DNA from: Candidatus Izemoplasma sp.
Lineage (GTDB): Bacteria; Bacillota_I; Bacilli_A; Izemoplasmatales; Izemoplasmataceae
Direction: 5' to 3'
Assembly: GCA_021736285.1 (NCBI GenBank)
Contig: JAIPGE010000071.1
Span: forward strand, 1 to 7,137
Length of the DNA stretch: 7,137 nucleotides
Below are positions 1 through 7,030 of this stretch, in pieces. The notes beneath the pieces are model-generated. The model was not told the origin of the DNA. It saw only the letters and a program-made list of their open reading frames with translations, and did no database searches. Within the stretch, counting starts at the first letter, position 1. Each line of letters starts with the position of its first letter. The translations under genes and the position numbers were made by a program.

Positions 1-308
1 CTGAAAACATGGCAAAGTATATCAATAAAGGAAGTTTACTTGGGATTGATGGCCGTATCCAAACCGGACAATATGACGACAGTAATGGGGTTCGTCGTTA
101 TACAACAGACGTTGTATGTGACAGCGTACAATTTTTAGAACCTAAGAATGCGAGTCCAAACAACCAAGATTATGGACAGCAACAAGATGGGTATTATCGT
201 CAAGATAATAATCAACAAAATCGCAATCAGAACAGTAATCAATCAAACCAGCAATTAAAACAACAGACCCCTGAAATAGATGTTGCTGAAGATGATTTAC
301 CATTCTAA
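1..308 (+). CDS. ssb: Single-stranded DNA-binding protein, 3' part (5' end outside window)
   Basis: SSB coats single-stranded DNA during replication, repair and recombination, and recruits partner proteins through its acidic C-terminal tip. The reading frame is already open at the left edge (E-N precede the first visible Met at 9), so that Met is internal. By comparison with Bacillus SsbA, about 58 N-terminal residues are missing. The visible part holds the end of the OB fold (KGSLLGIDGRIQT, then DSVQFLEPKN), a linker of about 40 residues, and the invariant tip DDLPF. The linker is very rich in Gln and Asn, where many Bacillus SSBs are Gly-rich. The TAA stop lies 23 bases before rpsR, matching the usual rpsF-ssb-rpsR operon, so rpsF is expected just upstream. 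Family assignment is secure. Confidence 0.97.
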   Translation, partial: ENMAKYINKGSLLGIDGRIQTGQYDDSNGVRRYTTDVVCDSVQFLEPKNASPNNQDYGQQQDGYYRQDNNQQNRNQNSNQSNQQLKQQTPEIDVAEDDLPF

Positions 309-331
309 TCTAAAAAAGGAGGAATGACCAA

Positions 332-565
332 ATGGCTAGACCAGGCGGATTTCGTAAAAGACGTAAAAAAAGATGTTATTTTACAGATAACAAAATTGAA
401 TATATTGATTTTAAAGATGTAAAGTTACTAAGAAGATTTATTAGTGATCGTGGTAAAATATTACCTAAACGTGTCACTGGTACAAAAGCGAAATATCAAT
501 CAAGACTTGCCGTTGCAATTAAACGGGCACGTCACATGGCATTATTACCATACGTTAAAGATTAA
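332..565 (+). CDS. rpsR: 30S ribosomal protein S18
   Basis: S18 is a small-subunit ribosomal protein of the platform that binds 16S rRNA next to S6. The 77-residue product has the normal family length. It has a basic N-terminal arm (FRKRRKKR) and the conserved CYF start of the core (Cys15). The characteristic blocks follow: DFKDVKLLRRFISDRGKILP, then RVTGTKAKYQ, then the helix AIKRARHMALLPY. A strong Shine-Dalgarno, AAAGGAGGA at 315-323, lies 8 bases before the ATG and fixes the start. The gene is co-transcribed with ssb and is followed at once by an intrinsic terminator that overlaps its stop codon. Nothing is unusual about the protein. Confidence 0.98.
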   Translation: MARPGGFRKRRKKRCYFTDNKIEYIDFKDVKLLRRFISDRGKILPKRVTGTKAKYQSRLAVAIKRARHMALLPYVKD

Positions 566-590
566 GGCTCATATCAATGAGTCTTTTTTT
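564..590 (+). terminator. Intrinsic terminator after rpsR
   Basis: A hairpin pairs GGCTCAT (566-572) with ATGAGTC (577-583) around the loop ATCA, with one G-T pair, and is extended by two A-T pairs. It runs straight into a stretch of seven T (584-590). The left arm overlaps the last bases of the rpsR stop codon. This closes the ssb-rpsR transcript and separates it from gdpP, which has its own promoter just downstream. Confidence 0.88.
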
Positions 591-613
591 ATCTTATAAG
601 CACATATAAAGTT

Positions 614-641
614 TTGATTTTAGGGCGCTATATGTTATAAT
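614..641 (+). promoter_or_regulatory. Extended -10, SigA-type promoter for gdpP-rplI-dnaB
   Basis: TTGATT (614-619) serves as the -35 element and is followed by a 16-base spacer. The -10 is a perfect TATAAT (636-641), preceded by TG one base upstream (633-634), which makes an extended -10. Transcription should start near 647-649, leaving a leader of about 20 bases before the gene. The element sits between the rpsR terminator and the gdpP ribosome binding site, as expected for a new transcription unit. It is called from consensus match alone. Confidence 0.75.
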
Positions 642-656
642 TATTTAAAGTAAATT

Positions 657-663
657 GGGGTGA
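657..663 (+). promoter_or_regulatory. Ribosome binding site that decides the gdpP start
   Basis: GGGGTGA lies 6 bases before the ATG at 670 but only 3 bases before the adjacent in-frame GTG at 667. That spacing makes the ATG at 670 the better start and the GTG an accidental extension by one codon. Confidence 0.65.
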
Positions 664-669
664 TTTGTG

Positions 670-3096
670 ATGAAAGCATGGTTCGAAAGAATGTATCCAT
701 TTCTTTTCATAGCAATCGTTATTATCATTAATATTATTTTTCGTGATGTGCCACTATTTGTTTTATCATTAAGTAGTGCTGCACTTATTTTAGTGGTGTG
801 GATGGTATTACAATTTTCCCATCATCGAAAAACATTACGGATCAAATGGTTAAAAACGAAATTATCAGATACCAAATCCTTACTAGATCGTAAACGCCTT
901 GTTGAAGAACATGTCGTTGAAGATATGCCAATCGGCATCATTATTTATGATGAAGATTATCATATTAAATGGGCAAACAAGTTTGCAAAAGAGATATTTG
1001 AAAATGCCCTAGAAGATAGAAAAATAAATGTCTTGAATCAACACATTTATCATGAACTTGAAAAGCATGAAGAAACAGTGACATTCATTACTAAAATCTA
1101 TCAAGATGAGTATGAGATTCAAGCTGTAATTGAGAACCATACGTTATTTATCACTGAAGTGACTGATCGTGAAGATTGCCGTCGTGAACGCAATGACTCA
1201 ACACCAGCTATTATGAAACTTAATTTAGATAATTTAGAAGATGCGATGAGTGAATTAGATGTCAGTGATCGCAACTTTGTTCAAGGAAAATACCTTGAAG
1301 CATTAGAAGCATGGGGCGATGAATATAATTTCTTTATAACGCCATTAACTAATTCACAGTTAATTGCTGTATTACAAAAAGATATTTTAATGAAATTAAT
1401 TCAAAACGAATTTAAGATTATTAATCAAATAGCTGATATATCACTTCAACATAGTGTTTTAGTTACCTTATCAGCGGGAATAGCTTGTAGTTCAATCACT
1501 TATGATAAACTGGGAGATATTGCTCAAGATGCACTTGACTTAGGACTTAGTCGTGGTGGTGACCAAATCGTTGTAAATTTAGAAAATCATGATTTAATGT
1601 ATTTTGGTGGCAACACCAACACCGCTGAAAAACGAACAAAGATTACAACAAGAACCAATATGCAGCGCTTATTAAATTTGTTTGATGAAACGGATAAAGT
1701 GTATATTGTGCCTCATAAATTACCAGATACTGATGCCTTTGGGTCAGCAATTGGTGCACTTAAATTTGCGCTTGCTTATGCGAAAGAAGCGTATATTGTT
1801 ATAAATAAAGATGAAGTCGATAAAACAGTTCGTAAAATCTTACAGTTGATTGAATACGAATATGTTACTATTTTAGATTATATTATTTCACCGATGGAAG
1901 CATTAGATGCGATTACACGCGATGATTTACTGTTACTGCTTGACCATCATTCATTTAGTCAAACATTAGATGGACGCTTTATTACCAGAACAAAAAACTT
2001 AGCAATTATTGATCATCATCGTAAATTGAGTGATTCAATAAGTGGAGCTAAATTATCTCATATCGAACCTTATGCCTCAAGTAGTGTTGAATTGATCACG
2101 GAAATGATCGAATTGAGTGATAAAGATATCGACATTAATAAATTTGAGGCAACTGTCATGTTAAGTGGTATTATTGTCGATACCAATAACTTTATGTATC
2201 GGACAGGGTCACGCACATTTGAAGCGAGTGCCTTGTTACGAAAATATGGCGCAGATACCTTTAAAGTAAAGACAATCTTACGCGAAGGATTACAAGAGAT
2301 ACAGTTAAAATCACAACTTTTAGGATTGGCTGAAGTGGTCCATCATCGTTTCAGTATTGTCATGATTCCAGATGATTTAGAACCCGACAGAACATTACTT
2401 GCGAAAGTGGCCGATGATCTATTAGAAATCGAAGACATTGTCGCATCGTTCGCTATTGGCCGATTAGACGAAAATTTTGTTGGCATTAGTGCCCGTAGTT
2501 TAGAGGGGTTTAATGTGCAAGTTATTATGGAAAAATTCAATGGTGGAGGGCACTTAAACAATGCCGGTGCCCAAGTTGAAACAACGGATAGTAAACAAGT
2601 AAGACTTGATCTTATGCAAGTTTTGAATCGCGCTGTTAAGGAGGAAGAACCAATGAAAGTTATTTTAATTAAAGATTTACGTGGTAAAGGAAAGAAAGGC
2701 GATGTTATTGAAGTCGCGAATGGATATGCAAACTATTTAATGACCAATAAAATTGCTATAGAAGCGACACAGGAGAACTTGCATTCTTTAGAAATGGAAC
2801 AAGAGAAAAAAGAAGAGCAAGAGAAAAAAGAAGTTACGAAAATGAAGAAACTCAAAAAACAACTTGAGAAAAACCATGTTAAAGTATTTGTCAAACTGGG
2901 CCAAAAAGGAAAACTCTATGGCAAAGTAAATACCAAAAAAATTGCCGATGAATATAAGAAACAACACGGTATCGAACTTGACAAACGAAAAATCCAACTT
3001 GATGACCCAATTGAAGCGTTAGGAAGTTATCATGTTGATGTAAAATTACACAAGGATGTCACCGCAAAGATTGAAGTATTAGTTGTTGAAGAATAG
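670..3096 (+). CDS. gdpP-rplI: GdpP-type c-di-AMP phosphodiesterase fused to ribosomal protein L9
   Basis: The frame encodes 808 residues from ATG 670. Two N-terminal membrane helices (about residues 9-25 and 28-49) are followed by a PAS-like segment (about 80-165) and a degenerate GGDEF domain (about 180-303) ending in SRGGDQ. A DHH/DHHA1 phosphodiesterase follows (about 343-640). Its motifs are HKLPDTD (about 349-355), LLDHH (about 423-427), IIDHHRK with IEPYASSS (about 446-472), GIIVDT with RTGSRTF, and the DHHA1 block EKFNGGGHLNNAG. All metal-binding His and Asp positions appear intact. GdpP cleaves cyclic di-AMP to pApA at the membrane, tuning osmotic and cell-wall homeostasis. The frame then continues without a stop into a complete L9 of 147 residues. 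Canonical GdpP is about 655 residues and is normally separate from rplI, although GdpP-L9 fusions have been recorded in Mollicutes-like genomes. The first gene of an operon with dnaB. Confidence 0.93.
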   Translation: MKAWFERMYPFLFIAIVIIINIIFRDVPLFVLSLSSAALILVVWMVLQFSHHRKTLRIKWLKTKLSDTKSLLDRKRLVEEHVVEDMPIGIIIYDEDYHIKWANKFAKEIFENALEDRKINVLNQHIYHELEKHEETVTFITKIYQDEYEIQAVIENHTLFITEVTDREDCRRERNDSTPAIMKLNLDNLEDAMSELDVSDRNFVQGKYLEALEAWGDEYNFFITPLTNSQLIAVLQKDILMKLIQNEFKIINQIADISLQHSVLVTLSAGIACSSITYDKLGDIAQDALDLGLSRGGDQIVVNLENHDLMYFGGNTNTAEKRTKITTRTNMQRLLNLFDETDKVYIVPHKLPDTDAFGSAIGALKFALAYAKEAYIVINKDEVDKTVRKILQLIEYEYVTILDYIISPMEALDAITRDDLLLLLDHHSFSQTLDGRFITRTKNLAIIDHHRKLSDSISGAKLSHIEPYASSSVELITEMIELSDKDIDINKFEATVMLSGIIVDTNNFMYRTGSRTFEASALLRKYGADTFKVKTILREGLQEIQLKSQLLGLAEVVHHRFSIVMIPDDLEPDRTLLAKVADDLLEIEDIVASFAIGRLDENFVGISARSLEGFNVQVIMEKFNGGGHLNNAGAQVETTDSKQVRLDLMQVLNRAVKEEEPMKVILIKDLRGKGKKGDVIEVANGYANYLMTNKIAIEATQENLHSLEMEQEKKEEQEKKEVTKMKKLKKQLEKNHVKVFVKLGQKGKLYGKVNTKKIADEYKKQHGIELDKRKIQLDDPIEALGSYHVDVKLHKDVTAKIEVLVVEE
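2638..2644 (+). promoter_or_regulatory. Internal Shine-Dalgarno for separate translation of L9
   Basis: A perfect AAGGAGG sits inside the coding frame, 8 bases before the in-frame ATG at 2653, exactly where L9 begins. It is read in frame as K-E-E and is stronger than the ribosome binding site of the full-length gene. An out-of-frame TAA (2637-2639) overlaps it, the arrangement expected if this was once an ordinary gdpP stop followed by the rplI ribosome binding site. Confidence 0.75.
2653..3096 (+). CDS. rplI: 50S ribosomal protein L9 (nested start within the gdpP fusion)
   Basis: L9 binds 23S rRNA at the base of the L1 stalk and helps maintain reading-frame fidelity. From the internal ATG the product is 147 residues, the usual length for a free L9. 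The start MKVILIKDLRGKGKKGDV and the block VANGYANYLM are diagnostic of the N-terminal domain. A Lys/Glu-rich helix (about residues 45-75) follows, as in all L9 proteins. The C-terminal domain carries KLYGKV, HGIELDKRKIQLDDPIEALG and VDVKLHKDV. The upstream AAGGAGG strongly suggests that free L9 is made from this site, because ribosomes need far more L9 than a cell needs phosphodiesterase. Whether the fusion protein also accumulates cannot be read from sequence. dnaB starts 9 bases after the TAG stop. Confidence 0.85.
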   Translation: MKVILIKDLRGKGKKGDVIEVANGYANYLMTNKIAIEATQENLHSLEMEQEKKEEQEKKEVTKMKKLKKQLEKNHVKVFVKLGQKGKLYGKVNTKKIADEYKKQHGIELDKRKIQLDDPIEALGSYHVDVKLHKDVTAKIEVLVVEE

Positions 3097-3105
3097 AGGG
3101 ATACA

Positions 3106-4458
3106 ATGGAAAAAGTCACACCCCATAATGTAGAAGCTGAACAATCCGTTTTAGGTAGTGTCTTTGTCAATCAAGGTGTTATGAAATCATTGGTTGATAA
3201 GTTAGCTGGAGATGACTTCTATACATATCGTCATCGGGTGATATTTAATGCTATGGTTGATTTATTTCAAGAAAGTACGGATATTGATTATACGACACTT
3301 GCTAATAAATTAGAAACCAAAGGATTATTAAACGATGCTGGCGGCATCGATTATATTTTAGGATTGTCCGAAAGTGTCCCATCAATTGCCAATTTACAAA
3401 ATTATATGAACATTGTAATCGATAAATCTCTGACACGTCGAATTCAAGATGCGTGTCGACAAATCATTGAAGATGGATATAGTGCTGAAGATACCAATAC
3501 ATTTGTGGATTTATCAGAAAAACGTATTTTTGATATTGCAAAATCGAGACGAAGTAGTGAATTTATTCCAATCGCTCTTGTGGCTGAAGAAGTAATCGAA
3601 AAAACAGAAGCCGCTAAAAATAATCAAGGTAAACTCACCGGCCTAGATACTGGGTATGATGAGATTAATGAGTATACTCTTGGATTACAACCTTCGGAAT
3701 TGCTCATTATTGCAGCCCGACCATCTATGGGGAAATCAGCGTTTGCTTTAAACTTAGCAACTAACATAGCTAAAATGCCCGACAAACCCTACGTTGCCTT
3801 TTTTAGTTTAGAAATGGGTAGTGATCAACTGGTTAGTCGGATGTTAAGTGCAGAGTCAAAAGTACATTCAACAGCGATAAGAACTGGTAATCTAAGCCCT
3901 GCACAGTGGCAACAAATTTCAGTTGCTAAAGAAAATCTTAGTCAACTCAATGTCTTGTTTGATGATTCTGGAACTGTAAAAGTAACAGATTTACGACAAA
4001 AATGTCGTAAACTAAAACAAGACAATCGATTAGACTTGATTGTTATTGATTATTTACAACTACTTAGTGGGTCTGATAAAAGACGTAATGAAAATCGTGT
4101 TCAAGAAGTTTCAGAAATTTCAAGAACACTCAAAGAAATGGCTCGTGAATTAGAAGTACCAGTCGTCGCTTTATCACAGTTATCTAGAGCTGTGGAACGC
4201 CGCGAAGACAAGCATCCAATTATGGCTGATTTACGAGACTCAGGATCAATAGAACAAGATGCTGATATTATTATGTTCTTATACCGAGATGAATATTATA
4301 ATAAAGAAAGTCAACACAAAGATCAAGTTGAAATCATTATTTCTAAAAATAGACAAGGTGCAACCACTGTTGAAAACATCAAATTACTCTTTAATAAGAC
4401 ATGTAGTTACTTTGCTAATATTGAACGCCGTAGAACAAATGAAATTGACGATATTTAA
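3106..4458 (+). CDS. dnaB: Replicative DNA helicase DnaB
   Basis: This is the hexameric 5'-3' helicase that unwinds DNA at the replication fork and contacts primase (Bacillus calls it DnaC). The 450 residues match the family length. The N-terminal domain opens with PHNVEAEQSVLGS (6-18). A linker region near 150-190 leads to the RecA-like motor. The motor has Walker A ARPSMGKS (204-211, Lys210), SLEM with the catalytic Glu236, Walker B LIVIDYLQLL (Asp315), LSQLSRAVERR (356-366) with DLRDSGSIEQDAD, and a terminal KNRQG block with the likely arginine finger Arg416. No intein interrupts the gene. A modest AGAGGG, 5 bases before the ATG, suggests translation coupled to the preceding gene. The gdpP-rplI-dnaB order is typical of Bacilli and relatives. 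A strong hairpin follows the gene. Confidence 0.98.
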   Translation: MEKVTPHNVEAEQSVLGSVFVNQGVMKSLVDKLAGDDFYTYRHRVIFNAMVDLFQESTDIDYTTLANKLETKGLLNDAGGIDYILGLSESVPSIANLQNYMNIVIDKSLTRRIQDACRQIIEDGYSAEDTNTFVDLSEKRIFDIAKSRRSSEFIPIALVAEEVIEKTEAAKNNQGKLTGLDTGYDEINEYTLGLQPSELLIIAARPSMGKSAFALNLATNIAKMPDKPYVAFFSLEMGSDQLVSRMLSAESKVHSTAIRTGNLSPAQWQQISVAKENLSQLNVLFDDSGTVKVTDLRQKCRKLKQDNRLDLIVIDYLQLLSGSDKRRNENRVQEVSEISRTLKEMARELEVPVVALSQLSRAVERREDKHPIMADLRDSGSIEQDADIIMFLYRDEYYNKESQHKDQVEIIISKNRQGATTVENIKLLFNKTCSYFANIERRRTNEIDDI

Positions 4459-4482
4459 AAATTAAAATAAGTAAAAAAATAT

Positions 4483-4513
4483 AAACTTTGTAACATATGT
4501 TACAAAGTTTTTT
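4483..4513 (+). terminator. Intrinsic terminator after dnaB
   Basis: A perfect 12-bp stem (4483-4494 with 4499-4510) closes on the loop ATAT and ends in a run of six T (4508-4513). It starts 24 bases after the dnaB stop, so it should end the gdpP-rplI-dnaB transcript. The stem is AT-rich, with only three G-C pairs, so its efficiency is uncertain. The same bases form a near-ideal operator palindrome, described separately. Confidence 0.75.
4488..4505 (+). promoter_or_regulatory. Candidate redox operator (Rex- or CRP/FNR-like palindrome) ahead of hydE
   Basis: The 18-bp perfect palindrome TTGTAACATATGTTACAA ends 45 bases before the hydE ATG. Its outer half-sites TTGT and ACAA and its overall length match the Rex operator pattern (TTGTGAA or TTGTTAA, four bases, then the inverse), with mismatches at the fifth and seventh position of each half. 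It also fits the CRP/FNR-class pattern TGTRA-N6-TYACA. Rex represses fermentation and hydrogenase genes in several anaerobes. The site may instead be no more than the dnaB terminator stem. Confidence 0.4.
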
Positions 4514-4525
4514 ATTTATATGGTC

Positions 4526-4531
4526 TATACT
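4526..4531 (+). promoter_or_regulatory. Possible -10 element for the hyd operon
   Basis: TATACT lies between the palindrome and the hydE ribosome binding site and would start transcription near 4538. The only -35-like hexamer, TTACAA (4500-4505), is 20 bases away and inside the palindrome, so the promoter would be weak or activator-dependent. A terminator directly upstream argues that some promoter must exist here, but this assignment is tentative. Confidence 0.3.
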
Positions 4532-4538
4532 AAGAACT

Positions 4539-4546
4539 GGAGGTGA
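4539..4546 (+). promoter_or_regulatory. Ribosome binding site that decides the hydE start
   Basis: GGAGGTGA ends 4 bases before ATG 4551, with 7 bases between GGAGG and the start codon. This selects that ATG over the in-frame ATG at 4497, which lies inside the hairpin and has no ribosome binding site. Confidence 0.85.
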
Positions 4547-4550
4547 CACG

Positions 4551-5678
4551 ATGAATACAATCTTACCGTATATAAAAAATAAAGCACTTACCTCGGAAAA
4601 AGTTCAAAACCGCGTAAAAGAATTAATTTTAGAGTTACGTGTAAATAAAGTATTATCAGCTCATCATTTATTATATATATTGGATCACATCGATGAGACA
4701 TCACTTGAGTATTTATTCAAGCAAGCTAGTGAAGCAAAGCAACCTTTTTATGGAAACAATGTTTATTTGCGCGCTTTAATTGAAATATCAAATTATTGTA
4801 ATAAAGGGTGTTTTTATTGTGGAATTAGCCGACATAATAATCGTGTAAATAGATACCGTTTAACAGTTGAAGATATCCTAACATCATGTGATAAAGCCTA
4901 TGAGTTGGGCTATAGAACATTTGTACTACAAGCAGGAGAAGACCCTCGACTAACAAAAGAGACAGTTGTGAAACTAATCCAAAAAATTAAACAAAGACAT
5001 AAGGATACACGGATTACATTATCACTAGGCGAACAAGATAAAGCAACTTATCAAGCATGGTTTGATGCCGGAGCTGATCGTTATCTATTACGCCATGAGA
5101 CCGCTTCAAAGACACTTTATAAAGCAATTCATTCTAACGATATGTCTTATGAAAATAGACGACAGTGTTTGTATAATTTAAAAGCAATAGGGTATCAAGT
5201 TGGTGCTGGATTTATGGTAGGGTTACCTGGACAAACCAATGAACACTTAGTAGAAGACTTGATATATTTGAAACAACTTAATCCCCATATGGTTGGTATA
5301 GGTCCTTATCTTTGTCATGAAGATACGAAATTAAAAGGGAATGCATCAGGAACATTAAACGAAACGTTAGTGATGCTTGCTTTAGTCAGGTTATCATTAC
5401 CAAAGGTATTGTTACCGAGTACAACAGCCCTGGGAACCGTTGATGAAACCGGGCGGGAACAAGGATTGTTAGCTGGTGCCAATGTGTTTATGCCAAATGT
5501 TGGCCCAACCGAATATAAAAAAGATTATGAAATATATCAAAATAAAATTTGTGTTACAGACACAACAGAAACGTGTTATATTTGTGTTCGTGGTCGAATT
5601 AGCCAATACCAACATCAAGTCAATTTTGGTGTTGGCGATCACGTTGATATTGAGAGGATGACTAGTTATGATCGATAA
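4551..5678 (+). CDS. hydE: [FeFe]-hydrogenase maturase HydE (radical SAM)
   Basis: HydE is a radical SAM enzyme that acts on the Fe(CO)2(CN)-cysteine product of HydG during assembly of the di-iron subcluster of [FeFe]-hydrogenase. The product has 375 residues, slightly longer than typical HydE (about 350). The SAM cluster motif is CX3CX2C: Cys83, Cys87 and Cys90 in CNKGCFYCG. HydE-type signatures follow: VLQAGEDP (125-132), TLSLGE, DRYLLRHETA (176-185), GAGFMVGLPGQT (218-229), VGIGPY and TTALGT. The optional second iron-sulfur site is also present, as CX7CX2C (Cys334, Cys342, Cys345). PylB is the closest alternative family, but RHETA, the C-terminal cysteine site and the adjacent hydG favour HydE. 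Its last 11 bases overlap the start of hydG. Confidence 0.95.
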   Translation: MNTILPYIKNKALTSEKVQNRVKELILELRVNKVLSAHHLLYILDHIDETSLEYLFKQASEAKQPFYGNNVYLRALIEISNYCNKGCFYCGISRHNNRVNRYRLTVEDILTSCDKAYELGYRTFVLQAGEDPRLTKETVVKLIQKIKQRHKDTRITLSLGEQDKATYQAWFDAGADRYLLRHETASKTLYKAIHSNDMSYENRRQCLYNLKAIGYQVGAGFMVGLPGQTNEHLVEDLIYLKQLNPHMVGIGPYLCHEDTKLKGNASGTLNETLVMLALVRLSLPKVLLPSTTALGTVDETGREQGLLAGANVFMPNVGPTEYKKDYEIYQNKICVTDTTETCYICVRGRISQYQHQVNFGVGDHVDIERMTSYDR

Positions 5679-7029
5679 AAACTATATATATAAAGTTATA
5701 AATAACGCGAAAAACCCATCACTTGAAGACGTTGACCAAGTGATTGAAAAAGCTCGGAAAAGAATTAAATTGACCCACCATGAAATTGCCATTTTGTTAA
5801 ATGCAAAAGACAAACAACACCTAGATATGATATATGATGTGGCAGGGGAATTAAAACAAGAAATTTATGGCGAACGTGTTGTTATCTTTGCGCCCTTATA
5901 TATTTCTAATTATTGTATCAATAATTGTAAATATTGTGGCTATCGACGAGACAATAAATTTCATCGAAAAAAACTTACATTTGAGGAAATAAAAGGACAA
6001 GCAAAACTGCTCGAACAATTGGGTCATAAACGACTTGCATTAGAAGTGGGCGAACATCCAAAAGAAACACCAATTGATTATGTGGTCAAAGCAATACAAA
6101 CAATATATGATCATTCATCGATTCGACGGATTAATGTCAATATTGCGGCCACAACTGTTGCGGAGTATAAAAAACTTAAAGATGTTGGTATTGGGACATA
6201 TATCTTATTTCAAGAAACATATGATCGTGATGCATTTTTTTATCAACACCCAAGTAGCGTTAAGGGCGACTATGATTATCATTTTCATGCTTTTGATCGC
6301 GCGTTTGAAGCTGGCATTGATGATGTTGGTGCTGGTGTATTGTTCGGTCTTGCCGATTGGAAGTTTGAAGTCATGGCACTCATTATGCATAATGAATATT
6401 TAGAAGACAAATATGGTGTTGGGTTTCATACAATTAGTGTCCCAAGATTAAAAAAAGCTGAAGGCATGTCATTGGAAGATTACCCCCATATGGTAAGTGA
6501 TGAAGAATTCAAGCGGTTAGTGACAATCTTGCGTTTGAGCGTCCCATATGTTGGCATGATTTTATCAACACGCGAACCTATCAGTATGCGTAGTGAGTTG
6601 ATTGATCACGGTATTTCACAAGTAAGTGCTGGCAGCAAAACAGATGTTGGTGGATACCATGATGAATTCCATGAACATGAACCTAATCAATTTGAACTAG
6701 CTGATGAACGCAGTGTCTTAGAAGTAAATAAAGCACTTATCAATAAAGGCCATATCCCATCATATTGCACAGCATGTTACCGTAATGGGAGAACAGGAGA
6801 TCGTTTTATGCGACTGGCTAAAAGTGGGAAAATAGGACTAATTTGTGAACCAAATGCGTTAATGACATTAACCGAATATGTTTTAGATTATGGTGATCCA
6901 GAACTCATCCATAGTGGCATACAATTTATTAAGGACCATGCTGAGAATATTAAAGATACCAAAGTAAAAGAAAAACTTAATACTAATATTGCTCGGATTA
7001 TAGCGGGCGAAAGAGATTTGTTCTTTTAA
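5668..7029 (+). CDS. hydG: [FeFe]-hydrogenase maturase HydG (tyrosine lyase, radical SAM)
   Basis: HydG cleaves tyrosine with a SAM-derived radical to p-cresol and dehydroglycine. It converts the latter to the CO and cyanide ligands of the hydrogenase H-cluster. The 453-residue product has the SAM cluster motif CX3CX2C (Cys83, Cys87, Cys90 in CINNCKYCG). It also has the HydG-specific C-terminal CX2CX22C (Cys367, Cys370, Cys393), which binds the auxiliary cluster carrying the extra 'dangler' iron. This second motif separates it from ThiH, which makes the same cleavage for thiamine synthesis. Other family blocks are LEVGEHP, QETYD, GAGVLFGL, SVPRL, STREP and QVSAGSKTDVGGY. GAGAGG lies about 10 bases before the start, and the 11-base overlap with hydE implies coupled translation. 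Confidence 0.97.
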   Translation: MIDKNYIYKVINNAKNPSLEDVDQVIEKARKRIKLTHHEIAILLNAKDKQHLDMIYDVAGELKQEIYGERVVIFAPLYISNYCINNCKYCGYRRDNKFHRKKLTFEEIKGQAKLLEQLGHKRLALEVGEHPKETPIDYVVKAIQTIYDHSSIRRINVNIAATTVAEYKKLKDVGIGTYILFQETYDRDAFFYQHPSSVKGDYDYHFHAFDRAFEAGIDDVGAGVLFGLADWKFEVMALIMHNEYLEDKYGVGFHTISVPRLKKAEGMSLEDYPHMVSDEEFKRLVTILRLSVPYVGMILSTREPISMRSELIDHGISQVSAGSKTDVGGYHDEFHEHEPNQFELADERSVLEVNKALINKGHIPSYCTACYRNGRTGDRFMRLAKSGKIGLICEPNALMTLTEYVLDYGDPELIHSGIQFIKDHAENIKDTKVKEKLNTNIARIIAGERDLFF

Positions 7030-7030
7030 G

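Noticed and set aside
2625..2660. A sequencing or assembly frameshift creating a false GdpP-L9 fusion
   Set aside because: An out-of-frame TAA at 2637-2639 makes this possible. However, both halves read cleanly up to the junction with plausible family residues, and similar fusions exist in related lineages. It is kept as a caveat, not as the call.
2343..2997. Minus-strand open frames inside gdpP-rplI (2343-2561 and 2788-2997)
   Set aside because: They are antisense to strongly conserved coding sequence. The second is a Phe/Leu-rich antisense copy of the Lys/Glu-rich L9 helix, not a membrane protein.
4259..4465. Alternative plus-strand frames inside dnaB (4259-4465) and hydE (5476-5661)
   Set aside because: They are out-of-frame readings of conserved AT-rich coding sequence without start signals.
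4497..4550. An 18-residue N-terminal extension of HydE from ATG 4497
   Set aside because: That ATG lies in the middle of the hairpin and has no ribosome binding site. ATG 4551 has an excellent GGAGGTGA, and the extension does not resemble HydE.
6074..6403. Alternative frames within hydG (plus 6074-6403, minus 6205-6390)
   Set aside because: They overlap highly conserved hydG sequence, have no ribosome binding site and match no recognisable family.
5668..7029. ThiH (thiamine tyrosine lyase) instead of HydG
   Set aside because: The C-terminal CX2CX22C auxiliary cluster motif and the hydE neighbour are specific to HydG.
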